A stretch of 6,833 nucleotides of DNA from Gammaproteobacteria bacterium (GCA_013002925.1 JABDLQ010000049.1:1-6833), one strand, 5' to 3'; shown: positions 1 to 6,307, counted from the stretch's first letter. A program made the numbers and translations. Notes: generated by a model not told the origin, from the letters alone.

Positions 1-296
1 GATTTACAGTGCGTTTCTTGCCCCCCCTGACACCGCACTTATCGGCTTTGTCCCCTGACGAGTGTGTGCGCTTAGGCCCTTTTTGTTCTCATGCTATCGA
101 CCCTGTATTCACCCGCCTCCTGAAGCACCTCGCCCATCCTTCAACCCGATTACCAGTTGCACGCGGACCAACACGGGAATCTTTTTTGATCAACCGGGGA
201 AAACCAGACATCCAAATTATTGCGGTCCTGGCTAAATTTTATTTCGAACGGAAACCTGTACGATATGGCTACCCGATTCATTGATGGCCCAATGGC
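1..296. other. Left-edge stretch with no supportable gene
   Basis: I see no convincing gene here. One + strand frame is open from the window edge to a stop at 282-284, about 94 codons. It is rich in proline, arginine and histidine, has no recognisable motif, and has no Shine-Dalgarno sequence before its only early start (GTG at 9). It could be the last part of a gene that begins outside the window, or chance. A run of six T lies at 182-187 without a strong hairpin in front of it. The stretch probably holds the promoter of the membrane-protein gene that starts at 297, but I could not pick a convincing -35/-10 pair. Confidence 0.4.
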
Positions 297-749
297 ATGA
301 CCGTAGCTTCGAAAAACACACTCAGAACAATAGCCGCGGTGGTGTGGCTAAGTGGCGGGGTTGTTCTGTTGCTAAAAGGCATCACTTTGTTTGTACAGGC
401 CGTCAAATTGAACCCCGGTCAATCCTGGACCTGGCTTGCCGTCGCTACCGGCCTATTGATTGGTGCTGTGAAGGCAAAGTTTCTGTTCGGCGGTTTTTGT
501 CGCAAGAATTTGAACAGAATCGCTGCGCTGGACAACCCGCAGTTGTGGCAAGCCTACAGACCGGTTTTTTATCTGTTTCTGATGGCAATGATTTTGCTCG
601 GAGCCACCCTCTCGAAAATGGCGATTGGCAACTACCCCGCCCTGCTGGCATTAATCGTCCTGGATTTCAGTATTGCCGCGGCGTTGCTGGGAAGTTTTCG
701 AGAGTTCTTTCGTAATTCACAGCCCGGGGCGCCGCAGCAGTCAAACTGA
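297..749 (+). CDS. Small four-helix integral membrane protein, function unknown
   Basis: This 150-residue protein is probably an inner-membrane protein. Four hydrophobic segments are visible at about residues 11-34, 43-64, 89-107 and 113-134. A basic loop (FCRKNLNR, about 67-74) lies between helices 2 and 3, and the polar tail ends in a Gly/Pro/Gln-rich stretch. There is no signal-peptide cleavage site, metal ligand cluster or catalytic motif. The ATG at 297 is the only plausible start, because an in-frame stop lies at 282-284 with no other start codon between. No good Shine-Dalgarno sequence precedes it, so translation may be weak. It stands alone: the next gene is on the opposite strand and ends 260 bases away. 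The helix layout and the absence of stops support a real gene. I do not recognise a named family and assign no function. Confidence 0.75.
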   Translation: MTVASKNTLRTIAAVVWLSGGVVLLLKGITLFVQAVKLNPGQSWTWLAVATGLLIGAVKAKFLFGGFCRKNLNRIAALDNPQLWQAYRPVFYLFLMAMILLGATLSKMAIGNYPALLALIVLDFSIAAALLGSFREFFRNSQPGAPQQSN

Positions 750-1009
750 GAATCTTATATTTGAACCGATTCGAATCCGTTTACAATGTGCAAACTTCTT
801 AGCCGCCAAACGTCTGGCATTGACATTAAAACGGTATTTATTCAATGACCGGGAAGAACCCGGAACAGACCGTAACAAAACCTATCGAATGAGGCTTCAA
901 AAGGCTGCCTGAACGTTCAGTGCCCGCATGGAATGCATGTTCGCTGCAACCATCCTGCAGATGTCGGCACTTCCCACGACGGTATTTTTCCCCAGCCGGG
1001 AGGAGGCGA
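750..1009. other. Convergent intergenic gap with short palindromes
   Basis: This gap lies between the 3' ends of the small membrane-protein gene and the HerA-like ATPase gene. It holds no gene I can support. It contains a 10-base palindrome at 768-777 (GATTCGAATC), a small hairpin at 849-863 (CCGGG, five-base loop, CCCGG) and a perfect 12-base palindrome at 909-920. None is followed by a T-run on either strand, so I do not call a Rho-independent terminator for either gene. The open frame on the + strand here (673-912) overlaps the end of the membrane-protein gene and looks like chance. Confidence 0.55.
909..920. repeat. Perfect 12-base palindrome (CTGAACGTTCAG)
   Basis: The sequence CTGAACGTTCAG equals its own reverse complement over all 12 bases; the flanking bases do not extend the symmetry. 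It lies between two convergent 3' ends, about 90 bases past the ATPase stop codon. A protein-binding dyad or a chance palindrome are both possible. It is not a terminator, since it has no loop and no adjacent T-run. Confidence 0.4.
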
Positions 1010-3442
1010 CTATTCGATCAGGCTGCGTAAGCGCCCTTTGCTGTCAGCTGCAAACGGAACCCAGGCCAGGCCCACAAAGTGAATCAGAATCTCGGTGCTT
1101 TTGGCCTTGATGACAATCTCGCTGAGCTCGGCATTTTGCATATTGAAACTGTCTCCAAGAGCTGCCACTTCCTCCTCCAGTTTGGCGTTCATTTCGAGAA
1201 GTTTTTGTGTCAGTGTTTCCAGGGTCTCTTCAGCGCGCGCAACATCGCCAGCCTCTTTGCGCGACGATCCAAGCCGGCCCATCGCGGTCCGCACGCGCGA
1301 AGCCGAGGTATAACTCACTTTTTTACGTCCCAGCAACGCGCCCAGGATGGCGGTGCCAAAGCTCATCGCCGTGTCCAGTTTTTTGCTCTTGGCCTGCTCT
1401 TTTTCGCGCTCCAGCGTTTGCTTTGCTTTGCGCAACCGCTCTTCCAATGCCGCGACCTTGCTAGCGTATTTACTGCGCAGTTTGTCCACGGCCAGATCAC
1501 GCGCCTCGTTGGCCATAACCTGTAATCGCACACGAAAATCGCCAACCGATTCACCCGCCTCCGAGGTGGCCTTTAGCTCCTTGCTGCGATACAAGGTGAT
1601 CGGGTTGTCGTTGCGCAACCAGCGTTTGAAAAGTTTTTCCCAGGCAAGGTAGTTCCTGGCTTTGGTTGCCGCCGCTCCCAGCTCTCCGTACTCGGCCTGG
1701 CCGGATTCACTGGCAGTCAGCAGATCGTCGAGCGCCATGTCCAGCGGCTCGGCCTCTTCCCACTGAACCGGCAGGGGTGGCTCATCGAATTCCCCGAGCA
1801 TCAGAAAGTGTTTTTCAGTTTCCACTTTGTAACGGGCACTGGAATACACGACTTCAGCCGCACCAATAAACATCGGCTCATAAACCAGATCCCCCTCACA
1901 GGTCTGCGCACAGGGCAAAAAGTACTGGCTGATTTTTGGATCCAATGCCGGCGGAGTGCTGTCGACAAAACTGGTTACTGTTTCAGTCGCCCTGGCTTTA
2001 CTGCCTCGACTCTTTTCGGTTGCCGTTACAGTGGGAGGGTTATCAGCGTTCAGCCGCTTGATCTGGTCTCGGGTCATGGGCCCGGCCAGATAGGACATGA
2101 CCCAGCGGGTGCCGAACACTACATCCTCATCTTCATGCACATTGTGCAACAGGAATCGACGTTTTCCGAGCCCGGCCAGAATCTGCTCCATTTTTTGCTT
2201 ATCAAACTTACCACCAGCCGCAGCGCCTTCAAGGCCCTCCATCACGCGCATTTTATCGCGTTCGGTTTGCAACCGGCCGATAAACCAGGTGCCTGTGTTC
2301 GACAGGCCCTTGTAGTCAAGATCCACCGGGTTTTGCGTTGACAGCACGAGCCCCAGACCGTAAGCCCGCGCCTGTTTGAGCATGGTGAGCAGCAGCTTCT
2401 TGGTCGGCGGATTGGCCGAAGGTGGCATGTAACCGAAGATCTCATCCATATATAACAGCGCGCGTAAACTGCCGGTGCCCGGTTGACTGCGCATCCAGCT
2501 CACAATGTCGGCCAGCAGCATCGAGACAAAGAACATACGCTCGGCATCAGACAAATGTGCAATCGAGACCACCGATACCTTGGGTTTGCCATCAGCAGTG
2601 TGCAACAGACGCGCCGTATCCAGCGGCTCACCCGTCATCCATGCGTCAAACCCCGGCGCCGCCAGTAAATTATTCAGACGCATGGCAAGAGCGAAACGAT
2701 CTTTGGCTGCAAAGAAGGCATCCATTTCCATCACCCCGATTTTTGCCATCGGGGGTTGCTGAATCGCAGCAATGAGCGCGCCGATGTCCAGACTTTTGCC
2801 CTCACGCCAGTAGTGGTCAAGTACGTTGGCAATCAAAATGTGTTCGCGGGACGTAATCGGATCAGCGTCGATTCCGATTAACGATAAAATGCTGGTGGCG
2901 GTCGCCTGCACCTGGTCGTTATAGATGTCTTTGTCATTGAGCACGGCAGCCGGTGGTGGTGTGAAATTTTCCAGTACCGAGATCTGGCGTCCTGCGGAAC
3001 TCCCCGGCGTGTAAATCGCAAACTCCGCGGTATCGCGCAATCTTTTGATGCGAGCGCCGTCCTGGCCCCAGCCTTTCAGGCCTTTTTTCCACAACGCCGC
3101 CTGGCCCGCGGCAAATTCACTGGCGTCCTGGCCACTGGCCTGGGCTGCCTGGGGGTCAATCCATGGTTTGAATTTTGCAGCACTGAGACTTGGAAAGGTG
3201 AGCAACAGATTGCCCATATCTCCTTTCGGGTCGATCGCAATCACCGGTACATTATCCATGGCCGCTTCTTCGATGATGCCGACACCCAGACCCGTTTTAC
3301 CACTGCCGGTCATGCCGATAATCACTGCATGCGTCGTCAAATCCCGGGCATCATAGAGCACCAGTTCGTCGGTCATTTCATCCGATGCGACGTCAAATTT
3401 CTTGCCCAGATAAAATGCGCCAAGCTTTTCGAAGTCCTGCAT
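1010..3442 (-). CDS. HerA/FtsK-like P-loop ATPase (DUF87-type helicase/translocase)
   Basis: This 810-residue protein is probably a cytoplasmic hexameric DNA-translocating ATPase of the HerA/FtsK superfamily. Visible motifs are a Walker A at residues 43-50 (GMTGSGKT), a conserved IDPKGDM at 70-76, a Walker B ending in MDE at 332-334 (ALLYMDE), and a sensor-like LSTQNP at 367-372 followed by GRLQTERDK (389-397), which may supply the arginine finger. Residues 480-500 are a low-complexity linker. The C-terminal third holds charged coiled-coil segments (about 645-690 and 735-765) around a small hydrophobic patch (693-704) and ends in a beta-like segment. A CxxxC pair lies at 511/515. The length and order match a widespread family annotated only as DUF87 or HerA-like ATP-binding protein, so it appears intact. 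The ATG at 3442 follows a purine-rich GGGAGCAGG on the - strand. No NurA nuclease or other partner is next to it. The P-loop ATPase call is firm; the DNA role is inferred from the family. Confidence 0.9.
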   Translation of the reverse strand: MQDFEKLGAFYLGKKFDVASDEMTDELVLYDARDLTTHAVIIGMTGSGKTGLGVGIIEEAAMDNVPVIAIDPKGDMGNLLLTFPSLSAAKFKPWIDPQAAQASGQDASEFAAGQAALWKKGLKGWGQDGARIKRLRDTAEFAIYTPGSSAGRQISVLENFTPPPAAVLNDKDIYNDQVQATATSILSLIGIDADPITSREHILIANVLDHYWREGKSLDIGALIAAIQQPPMAKIGVMEMDAFFAAKDRFALAMRLNNLLAAPGFDAWMTGEPLDTARLLHTADGKPKVSVVSIAHLSDAERMFFVSMLLADIVSWMRSQPGTGSLRALLYMDEIFGYMPPSANPPTKKLLLTMLKQARAYGLGLVLSTQNPVDLDYKGLSNTGTWFIGRLQTERDKMRVMEGLEGAAAGGKFDKQKMEQILAGLGKRRFLLHNVHEDEDVVFGTRWVMSYLAGPMTRDQIKRLNADNPPTVTATEKSRGSKARATETVTSFVDSTPPALDPKISQYFLPCAQTCEGDLVYEPMFIGAAEVVYSSARYKVETEKHFLMLGEFDEPPLPVQWEEAEPLDMALDDLLTASESGQAEYGELGAAATKARNYLAWEKLFKRWLRNDNPITLYRSKELKATSEAGESVGDFRVRLQVMANEARDLAVDKLRSKYASKVAALEERLRKAKQTLEREKEQAKSKKLDTAMSFGTAILGALLGRKKVSYTSASRVRTAMGRLGSSRKEAGDVARAEETLETLTQKLLEMNAKLEEEVAALGDSFNMQNAELSEIVIKAKSTEILIHFVGLAWVPFAADSKGRLRSLIE

Positions 3443-3527
3443 TAACCTGCTCCCGGGAAAAACCAGACCCGCAGTTTACGCGCTCGCCCGCGACTTGAGA
3501 ACCCGCCCTCATTACATTCGGACAATT

Positions 3528-3536
3528 TGCTACAAT
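3528..3536 (+). promoter_or_regulatory. Extended -10 promoter element of the cation-efflux gene
   Basis: The sequence TGCTACAAT matches an extended -10 element (TGn followed by TACAAT, against the consensus TATAAT). No good -35 is seen at the usual spacing, which is common for extended -10 promoters. Transcription would begin near 3543 and leave a leader of about 23 bases before the GTG start at 3566. The element lies in the 123-base gap between the divergent ATPase and transporter genes. I could not find an equally good promoter for the ATPase on the other strand. Confidence 0.6.
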
Positions 3537-3565
3537 GCCGGACGCTCACTAACAGGCAGTCGCTC

Positions 3566-4498
3566 GTGGCATCCGGATCGAAAAAAGTTATTTATGCGGC
3601 ACTCATCGGCAATGGCCTGATCGCCATCACCAAATTTATTGCCTCCGCCCTCACCGGCAGTTCCGCGATGTTTTCTGAAGGCGTTCACTCTTTGGTCGAT
3701 ACTGGCAACCAGGGATTGCTGCTCCACGGACTGCGGCGTGCCCGGAAACCCGCCAGCAAACGCTTCCCGTTTGGCCACGGCAAAGAAGTGTATTTTTGGA
3801 GTTTCACCGTCGCAGTGCTGATTTTTGGTGTTGGTGCCGGGGTGTCGCTCTACGAAGGCATACACCAGCTGTCAGCTCCGCACGCGGTGACCAATCCGCA
3901 TATAAATTACATTGTGTTGGGTCTTGCGATTGTTTTTGAGGGTGTCGCGTGGACTTTTGCTTTTGTTGAGTTTAATCGGTCCCGAGGGGACCTCGGTTTT
4001 TTGGAAGCAGTGAGTCGCGGTAAGGACCCCACACTTTTTGCAGTACTTTTTGAGGATTCCGCCGCCATGCTCGGGCTGATTATCGCCCTGGGGGGCGTTG
4101 CGATCGGTGATCTTACCGGTAACTGGATTTATGATGGTGTTGCATCCGTTTTAATCGGGCTGGTGCTGGCCGCTGTGGCGTTATGGCTTGCTTATGAAAC
4201 CAAGGGTCTGCTGATTGGCGAGGCAGCGATGCTCGATGTCGTTGACGGGATTCGCAGTATCGTGGAGAACGGTGAACATGTTGAAACGGTCAACGAAGTG
4301 CTGACGATGCATATGGGCCCGGAGTACGTCTTGCTTAATGTCAGTGTCGAGTTTTTCGATCAAACCAGGGCACCCGAAATGGAGGCTGCGATTGCAGCCA
4401 TGGATCAGGAAATCAAAGCAGCCTACCCTGTTGTCAAACGTATTTTCGTCGAAGCGGAAGCCAGCCGCGACCTGGCTTTGCGCGCGCTTGCAACCTGA
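3566..4498 (+). CDS. Cation diffusion facilitator family metal transporter (SLC30A9/ZnT9-like)
   Basis: This 310-residue inner-membrane transporter probably exports divalent metal (zinc or a similar ion) in exchange for protons. The family pattern is clear: TM1 at about 8-28, TM2 with HSLVD (H41, D45), the conserved FPFGHGKEVYFWSF at 67-80 leading into TM3, TM4 at about 113-135, TM5 with FEDSAAMLG (162-170), TM6 at about 188-209, then a soluble C-terminal domain (about 215-310) of the type that dimerises and senses metal. The KDPTLFAVLFEDSAA stretch resembles the branch that includes human ZnT9. By hand alignment with YiiP, D164 matches the TM5 aspartate, but the usual histidine four residues earlier is V160, so metal choice is uncertain. 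I chose GTG at 3566. The frame is open back to a TTG at 3527, but that codon overlaps the -10 promoter element, and homologues typically begin close to SGSKKVIYAALIGN. The Shine-Dalgarno sequence (AGGCAG) is weak. Confidence 0.92.
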   Translation: MASGSKKVIYAALIGNGLIAITKFIASALTGSSAMFSEGVHSLVDTGNQGLLLHGLRRARKPASKRFPFGHGKEVYFWSFTVAVLIFGVGAGVSLYEGIHQLSAPHAVTNPHINYIVLGLAIVFEGVAWTFAFVEFNRSRGDLGFLEAVSRGKDPTLFAVLFEDSAAMLGLIIALGGVAIGDLTGNWIYDGVASVLIGLVLAAVALWLAYETKGLLIGEAAMLDVVDGIRSIVENGEHVETVNEVLTMHMGPEYVLLNVSVEFFDQTRAPEMEAAIAAMDQEIKAAYPVVKRIFVEAEASRDLALRALAT

Positions 4499-4501
4499 CG
4501 A

Positions 4502-4559
4502 ACTGCTGCGTAGCAGTAACGCGCAGGCTTCGTGGCAGCAGTGAGGCAGTCAATTTTTT
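4502..4559 (+). terminator. Possible weak terminator region with competing hairpins after the transporter gene
   Basis: Just past the transporter stop, ACTGCT (4502-4507) can pair with AGCAGT (4512-4517) across a four-base loop. Alternatively, ACTGCTGC (4502-4509) can pair over eight bases with GCAGCAGT (4535-4542). A run of six T follows at 4554-4559, but it is 11 bases beyond the second stem, so this is not a textbook Rho-independent terminator. The region lies between two convergent 3' ends (4498 and 4601). It could equally be a processing or 3'-protecting structure. Confidence 0.35.
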
Positions 4560-4600
4560 CACGATGTAGCTCAGGGCATTTTTTCGTGCCGCAGATCCCG

Positions 4601-5848
4601 TTACTCGGTCGCCTCACGGTAGGCCCGGCGATACGTCGATGAGTCCGGTTTCAGGTCAAATGCACGCTTATACTGCTTTATGGCATCGATGCGGCGGCCC
4701 AGAAGATCCAGCGTCCGTGCCATCGAGTAGGCTGCCGCCGCGCTCTTTGGGTGGTCCCTGAGCCGGCGCTGATTTATGGTCAGCGCCTCCTCAAGATGTC
4801 CGGCTGCGTTATCAACAGCACCCAACGCCGTGTAGGTACGGTATAAGGAGCGATGAACAGAAGCTCGCCAGGGGTCTTTTTCTAACAGCGCCAGGTCCAG
4901 CTGCAGCGCAGTGTTCAGTGCGCTCTGCTGGTCATCGGGACGACCGGCTGAGGCATAGGCGTTTGCCAATCGTCGGATGCGCGACCGGCTATCGGGCGCA
5001 TAAGCCAGATGACGCTCATATAAATTGATACTGTGATTCCATGCACCAACCCGTGCATACCGACCCGCAAATTTTTTGACCCCTGCCTCGATGCGATTAG
5101 CCACACGTTTGCTACTGGTGCTGCTATGAATAGAAATCTGGGTGAGCATGATAGAACTTGCAATCGCCACCACGAAGACAACCACGCAATTGCGCGCCAC
5201 GCGCTCTTCAGATCTGCTGTGCAGTTTTCCGTAGGTCAATACCGCAAAAAACAGCAGCGCCAGTGCGACAAACAGCTCTGCCAGTTCTGCTTCATTAAAA
5301 TTGAAAAAACCCAGTTCGCTCACGGCGGCCATGGCGAACATTGGAGTCAGACACAACGGCGGTGCAGCGACACCAAGCCGCTGACCAAACCGGGCAATGC
5401 CGACGCGGTAGTGCAGCAACACCGGGTAGATGACCCCGTAAACGAAAATACCCGCGGCCAAAACCCAGGTCAGCACGTCTTTTAGCAGCGTGCTGTATGG
5501 CCCCGTCAGCATATTGTGCAGATTGGTTTCGCCCTGCAGGTTTTCGCGCTGAAAAAATTCGGGCGATTTCCAGCCCAGCACCTGTTGACCCCAGGAAATT
5601 TCTTCCATTGCGGTATAGAACGCTGCAAGGCCCAGCAAGACCCAGAACCAGGCCCTGATCGAACCCTGATGTTTTACAATCAACACGCTGACAATGACAA
5701 TGCCGGTGAAGGCAGAAAATTGCAGCCATTCGCCATACAGATTTTCATACGTAGCGTACAGATAACCCATCGGATAGAACAGCAGACAACCACTGATTAC
5801 GACCAGCAACAGGGCAAAAATACCAAGGAGTACAGGGGTGGTTTTCAT
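4601..5848 (-). CDS. Polytopic membrane protein with EEISWGQQ motif and C-terminal TPR repeats
   Basis: This 415-residue protein has an N-terminal membrane half and a soluble TPR half. Hydrophobic segments lie at about 5-28, 42-59, 66-81, 124-145, 160-178, 190-206 and 220-238. Between helices 3 and 4 is a strongly conserved-looking block, MEEISWGQQVLGW (81-93), followed by ETNLHNM (107-113); its acidic, His and Asn residues could form an active or binding site at the membrane surface. I recognise this block from uncharacterised bacterial membrane proteins but cannot name a function. Residues about 262-405 form roughly four TPR-like units (around 268-286, 296-318, 337-360 and 374-402), suggesting protein binding. 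A basic stretch (247-266) links the halves. The ATG at 5848 is preferred over the upstream GTG at 5929 because AGGA lies seven bases before it and residues from there start a clean first helix. It converges with the transporter gene. A scaffold or assembly role is inference. Confidence 0.85.
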   Translation of the reverse strand: MKTTPVLLGIFALLLVVISGCLLFYPMGYLYATYENLYGEWLQFSAFTGIVIVSVLIVKHQGSIRAWFWVLLGLAAFYTAMEEISWGQQVLGWKSPEFFQRENLQGETNLHNMLTGPYSTLLKDVLTWVLAAGIFVYGVIYPVLLHYRVGIARFGQRLGVAAPPLCLTPMFAMAAVSELGFFNFNEAELAELFVALALLFFAVLTYGKLHSRSEERVARNCVVVFVVAIASSIMLTQISIHSSTSSKRVANRIEAGVKKFAGRYARVGAWNHSINLYERHLAYAPDSRSRIRRLANAYASAGRPDDQQSALNTALQLDLALLEKDPWRASVHRSLYRTYTALGAVDNAAGHLEEALTINQRRLRDHPKSAAAAYSMARTLDLLGRRIDAIKQYKRAFDLKPDSSTYRRAYREATE

Positions 5849-5854
5849 ACGGGG

Positions 5855-5858
5855 TCCT
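5855..5858 (-). promoter_or_regulatory. Shine-Dalgarno site that sets the start of the TPR membrane protein
   Basis: On the - strand, AGGA (within CTCAGGACC) lies six to seven bases before the ATG at 5848. This supports that ATG over the in-frame GTG at 5929, which would add 27 Arg/Pro-rich residues and lies inside an inverted repeat. Confidence 0.6.
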
Positions 5859-5897
5859 GAGAATGGTAACAGCGGACGCGCAGCGTACCGACACCCG

Positions 5898-5916
5898 GGT
5901 AATGTTACCGGTAATG
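5898..5916. promoter_or_regulatory. Candidate operator: GGTAATG direct repeats around a TTACCGGTAA palindrome
   Basis: GGTAATG occurs at 5898-5904 and again at 5910-5916, 12 bases apart (about one helical turn). Between and across them lies the perfect 10-base palindrome TTACCGGTAA (5905-5914). A related GGTAAC at 5865-5870 is an inverted match to GTTACC at 5904-5909. The cluster is about 50-68 bases upstream of the TPR gene ATG, where a regulator would be expected to bind. The regulator is not identifiable. Confidence 0.4.
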
Positions 5917-5917
5917 C

Positions 5918-5942
5918 GTGACGAAACACTGCGTTACGTCAC
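5918..5942. promoter_or_regulatory. Candidate operator or hairpin: 25-base inverted repeat with GTGACG/CGTCAC arms
   Basis: GTGACG (5918-5923) is the inverse of CGTCAC (5937-5942). Inside these arms, AAC (5925-5927) pairs with GTT (5933-5935) after a symmetric A/A mismatch, leaving a five-base centre (5928-5932). That gives nine matched positions per arm over 25 bases. It lies about 70-95 bases upstream of the TPR gene start, adjacent to the GGTAATG cluster. With no T-run after it on either strand, a protein-binding dyad is more likely than a terminator. Confidence 0.45.
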
Positions 5943-6097
5943 AATTTGGTAGCCACAGACCCCGCAATTCAGCCAGCATGGGGCCAGGTTGCCACCATCT
6001 GAAGTCAACGGCAGAATTTAAGATACTCAGCGTTCGCAGGCTGCCACCGACATTGCTTAATTAATCTCGGGCCTTTACGAGCAGCGCAGCGACGCGG

Positions 6098-6181
6098 GCA
6101 TCTTTGCCAGGTTACATTGTCGCAAAACAGGCATATCTCAGCGCATCACCAGGCGATTGCCATGGCCTGCGGTTTGCAATG
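6098..6181 (+). repeat. Diverged direct repeat, copy 1
   Basis: This segment is paired by eye with the copy at 6195-6307. Shared blocks are GCATCTTTGCCAGG (6098-6111) with GCGTCTTTGCGAGAGG, GTTACATTGTCGC (6111-6123) with GGTCACGTCGC, and a 61-base ungapped stretch (6121-6181) with about 38 identities to 6247-6307 by hand count. The match ends in identical TGCAATG. The two copies differ in spacing, so one has gained or lost roughly 29 bases. Confidence 0.45.
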
Positions 6182-6194
6182 GGTTGCTGTTTCA

Positions 6195-6221
6195 GCGTCT
6201 TTGCGAGAGGCGCCAAGACGC
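6195..6221. repeat. Imperfect hairpin with GCGTCTT/AAGACGC stem
   Basis: GCGTCTT (6195-6201) is the inverse of AAGACGC (6215-6221). After one T/C mismatch, GCG (6203-6205) pairs with CGC (6211-6213), leaving the five-base loop AGAGG. No T-run follows on either strand, so it does not look like a Rho-independent terminator. It could be a structured RNA element or part of a small repeat. Confidence 0.4.
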
Positions 6222-6307
6222 GGCAATCTCTGTCGGGTCACGTCGCCATCCAACAGACACATGTCACCGCAGCATAGGGGGACAGCTGCGCTCTACGGCG
6301 TGCAATG
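6195..6307 (+). repeat. Diverged direct repeat, copy 2
   Basis: This is the second copy of the repeat at 6098-6181. It carries extra sequence after its first block that forms most of a hairpin (6195-6221). Its segment CAGCATAGGGGG (6270-6281) also resembles CAGCATGGGG at 5974-5983, hinting at an older third copy nearer the TPR gene, but that similarity is short. Confidence 0.45.

Noticed and set aside
3..284. Open + strand frame at the left edge (start GTG at 9, about 91 residues).
   Set aside because: It has no recognisable motif, no Shine-Dalgarno sequence and an amino-acid mix typical of chance frames. It could be the tail of a gene outside the window, so it is noted but not called.
281..715. 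Overlapping + strand frame of 144 codons starting at TTG 281.
   Set aside because: It overlaps almost all of the four-helix membrane-protein gene in another frame, and its product is Arg/Cys-rich with no hydrophobic or domain pattern.
4560..4632. tRNA-like start: GATGTAGCTCAGGG resembles the acceptor/D-arm beginning of a tRNA.
   Set aside because: There is no GAGC to close the D arm, no GGTTC-type T arm and no acceptor 3' strand at the right distance. The segment also runs into the stop codon of the TPR membrane protein.
5033..5485. A 150-codon + strand frame within the TPR membrane-protein gene.
   Set aside because: It is antisense to a well-supported gene and its product shows no domain pattern. 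The same holds for the other + strand frames inside 1010-3442.
5849..5929. Upstream GTG (5929) start for the TPR membrane protein, giving 442 residues.
   Set aside because: The added 27 residues are Arg/Pro-rich, the GTG lies inside an inverted repeat, and the ATG at 5848 has a good AGGA at the right distance.
6098..6307. CRISPR array.
   Set aside because: There are only two diverged copies with unequal spacing and no identical short repeats or cas genes.
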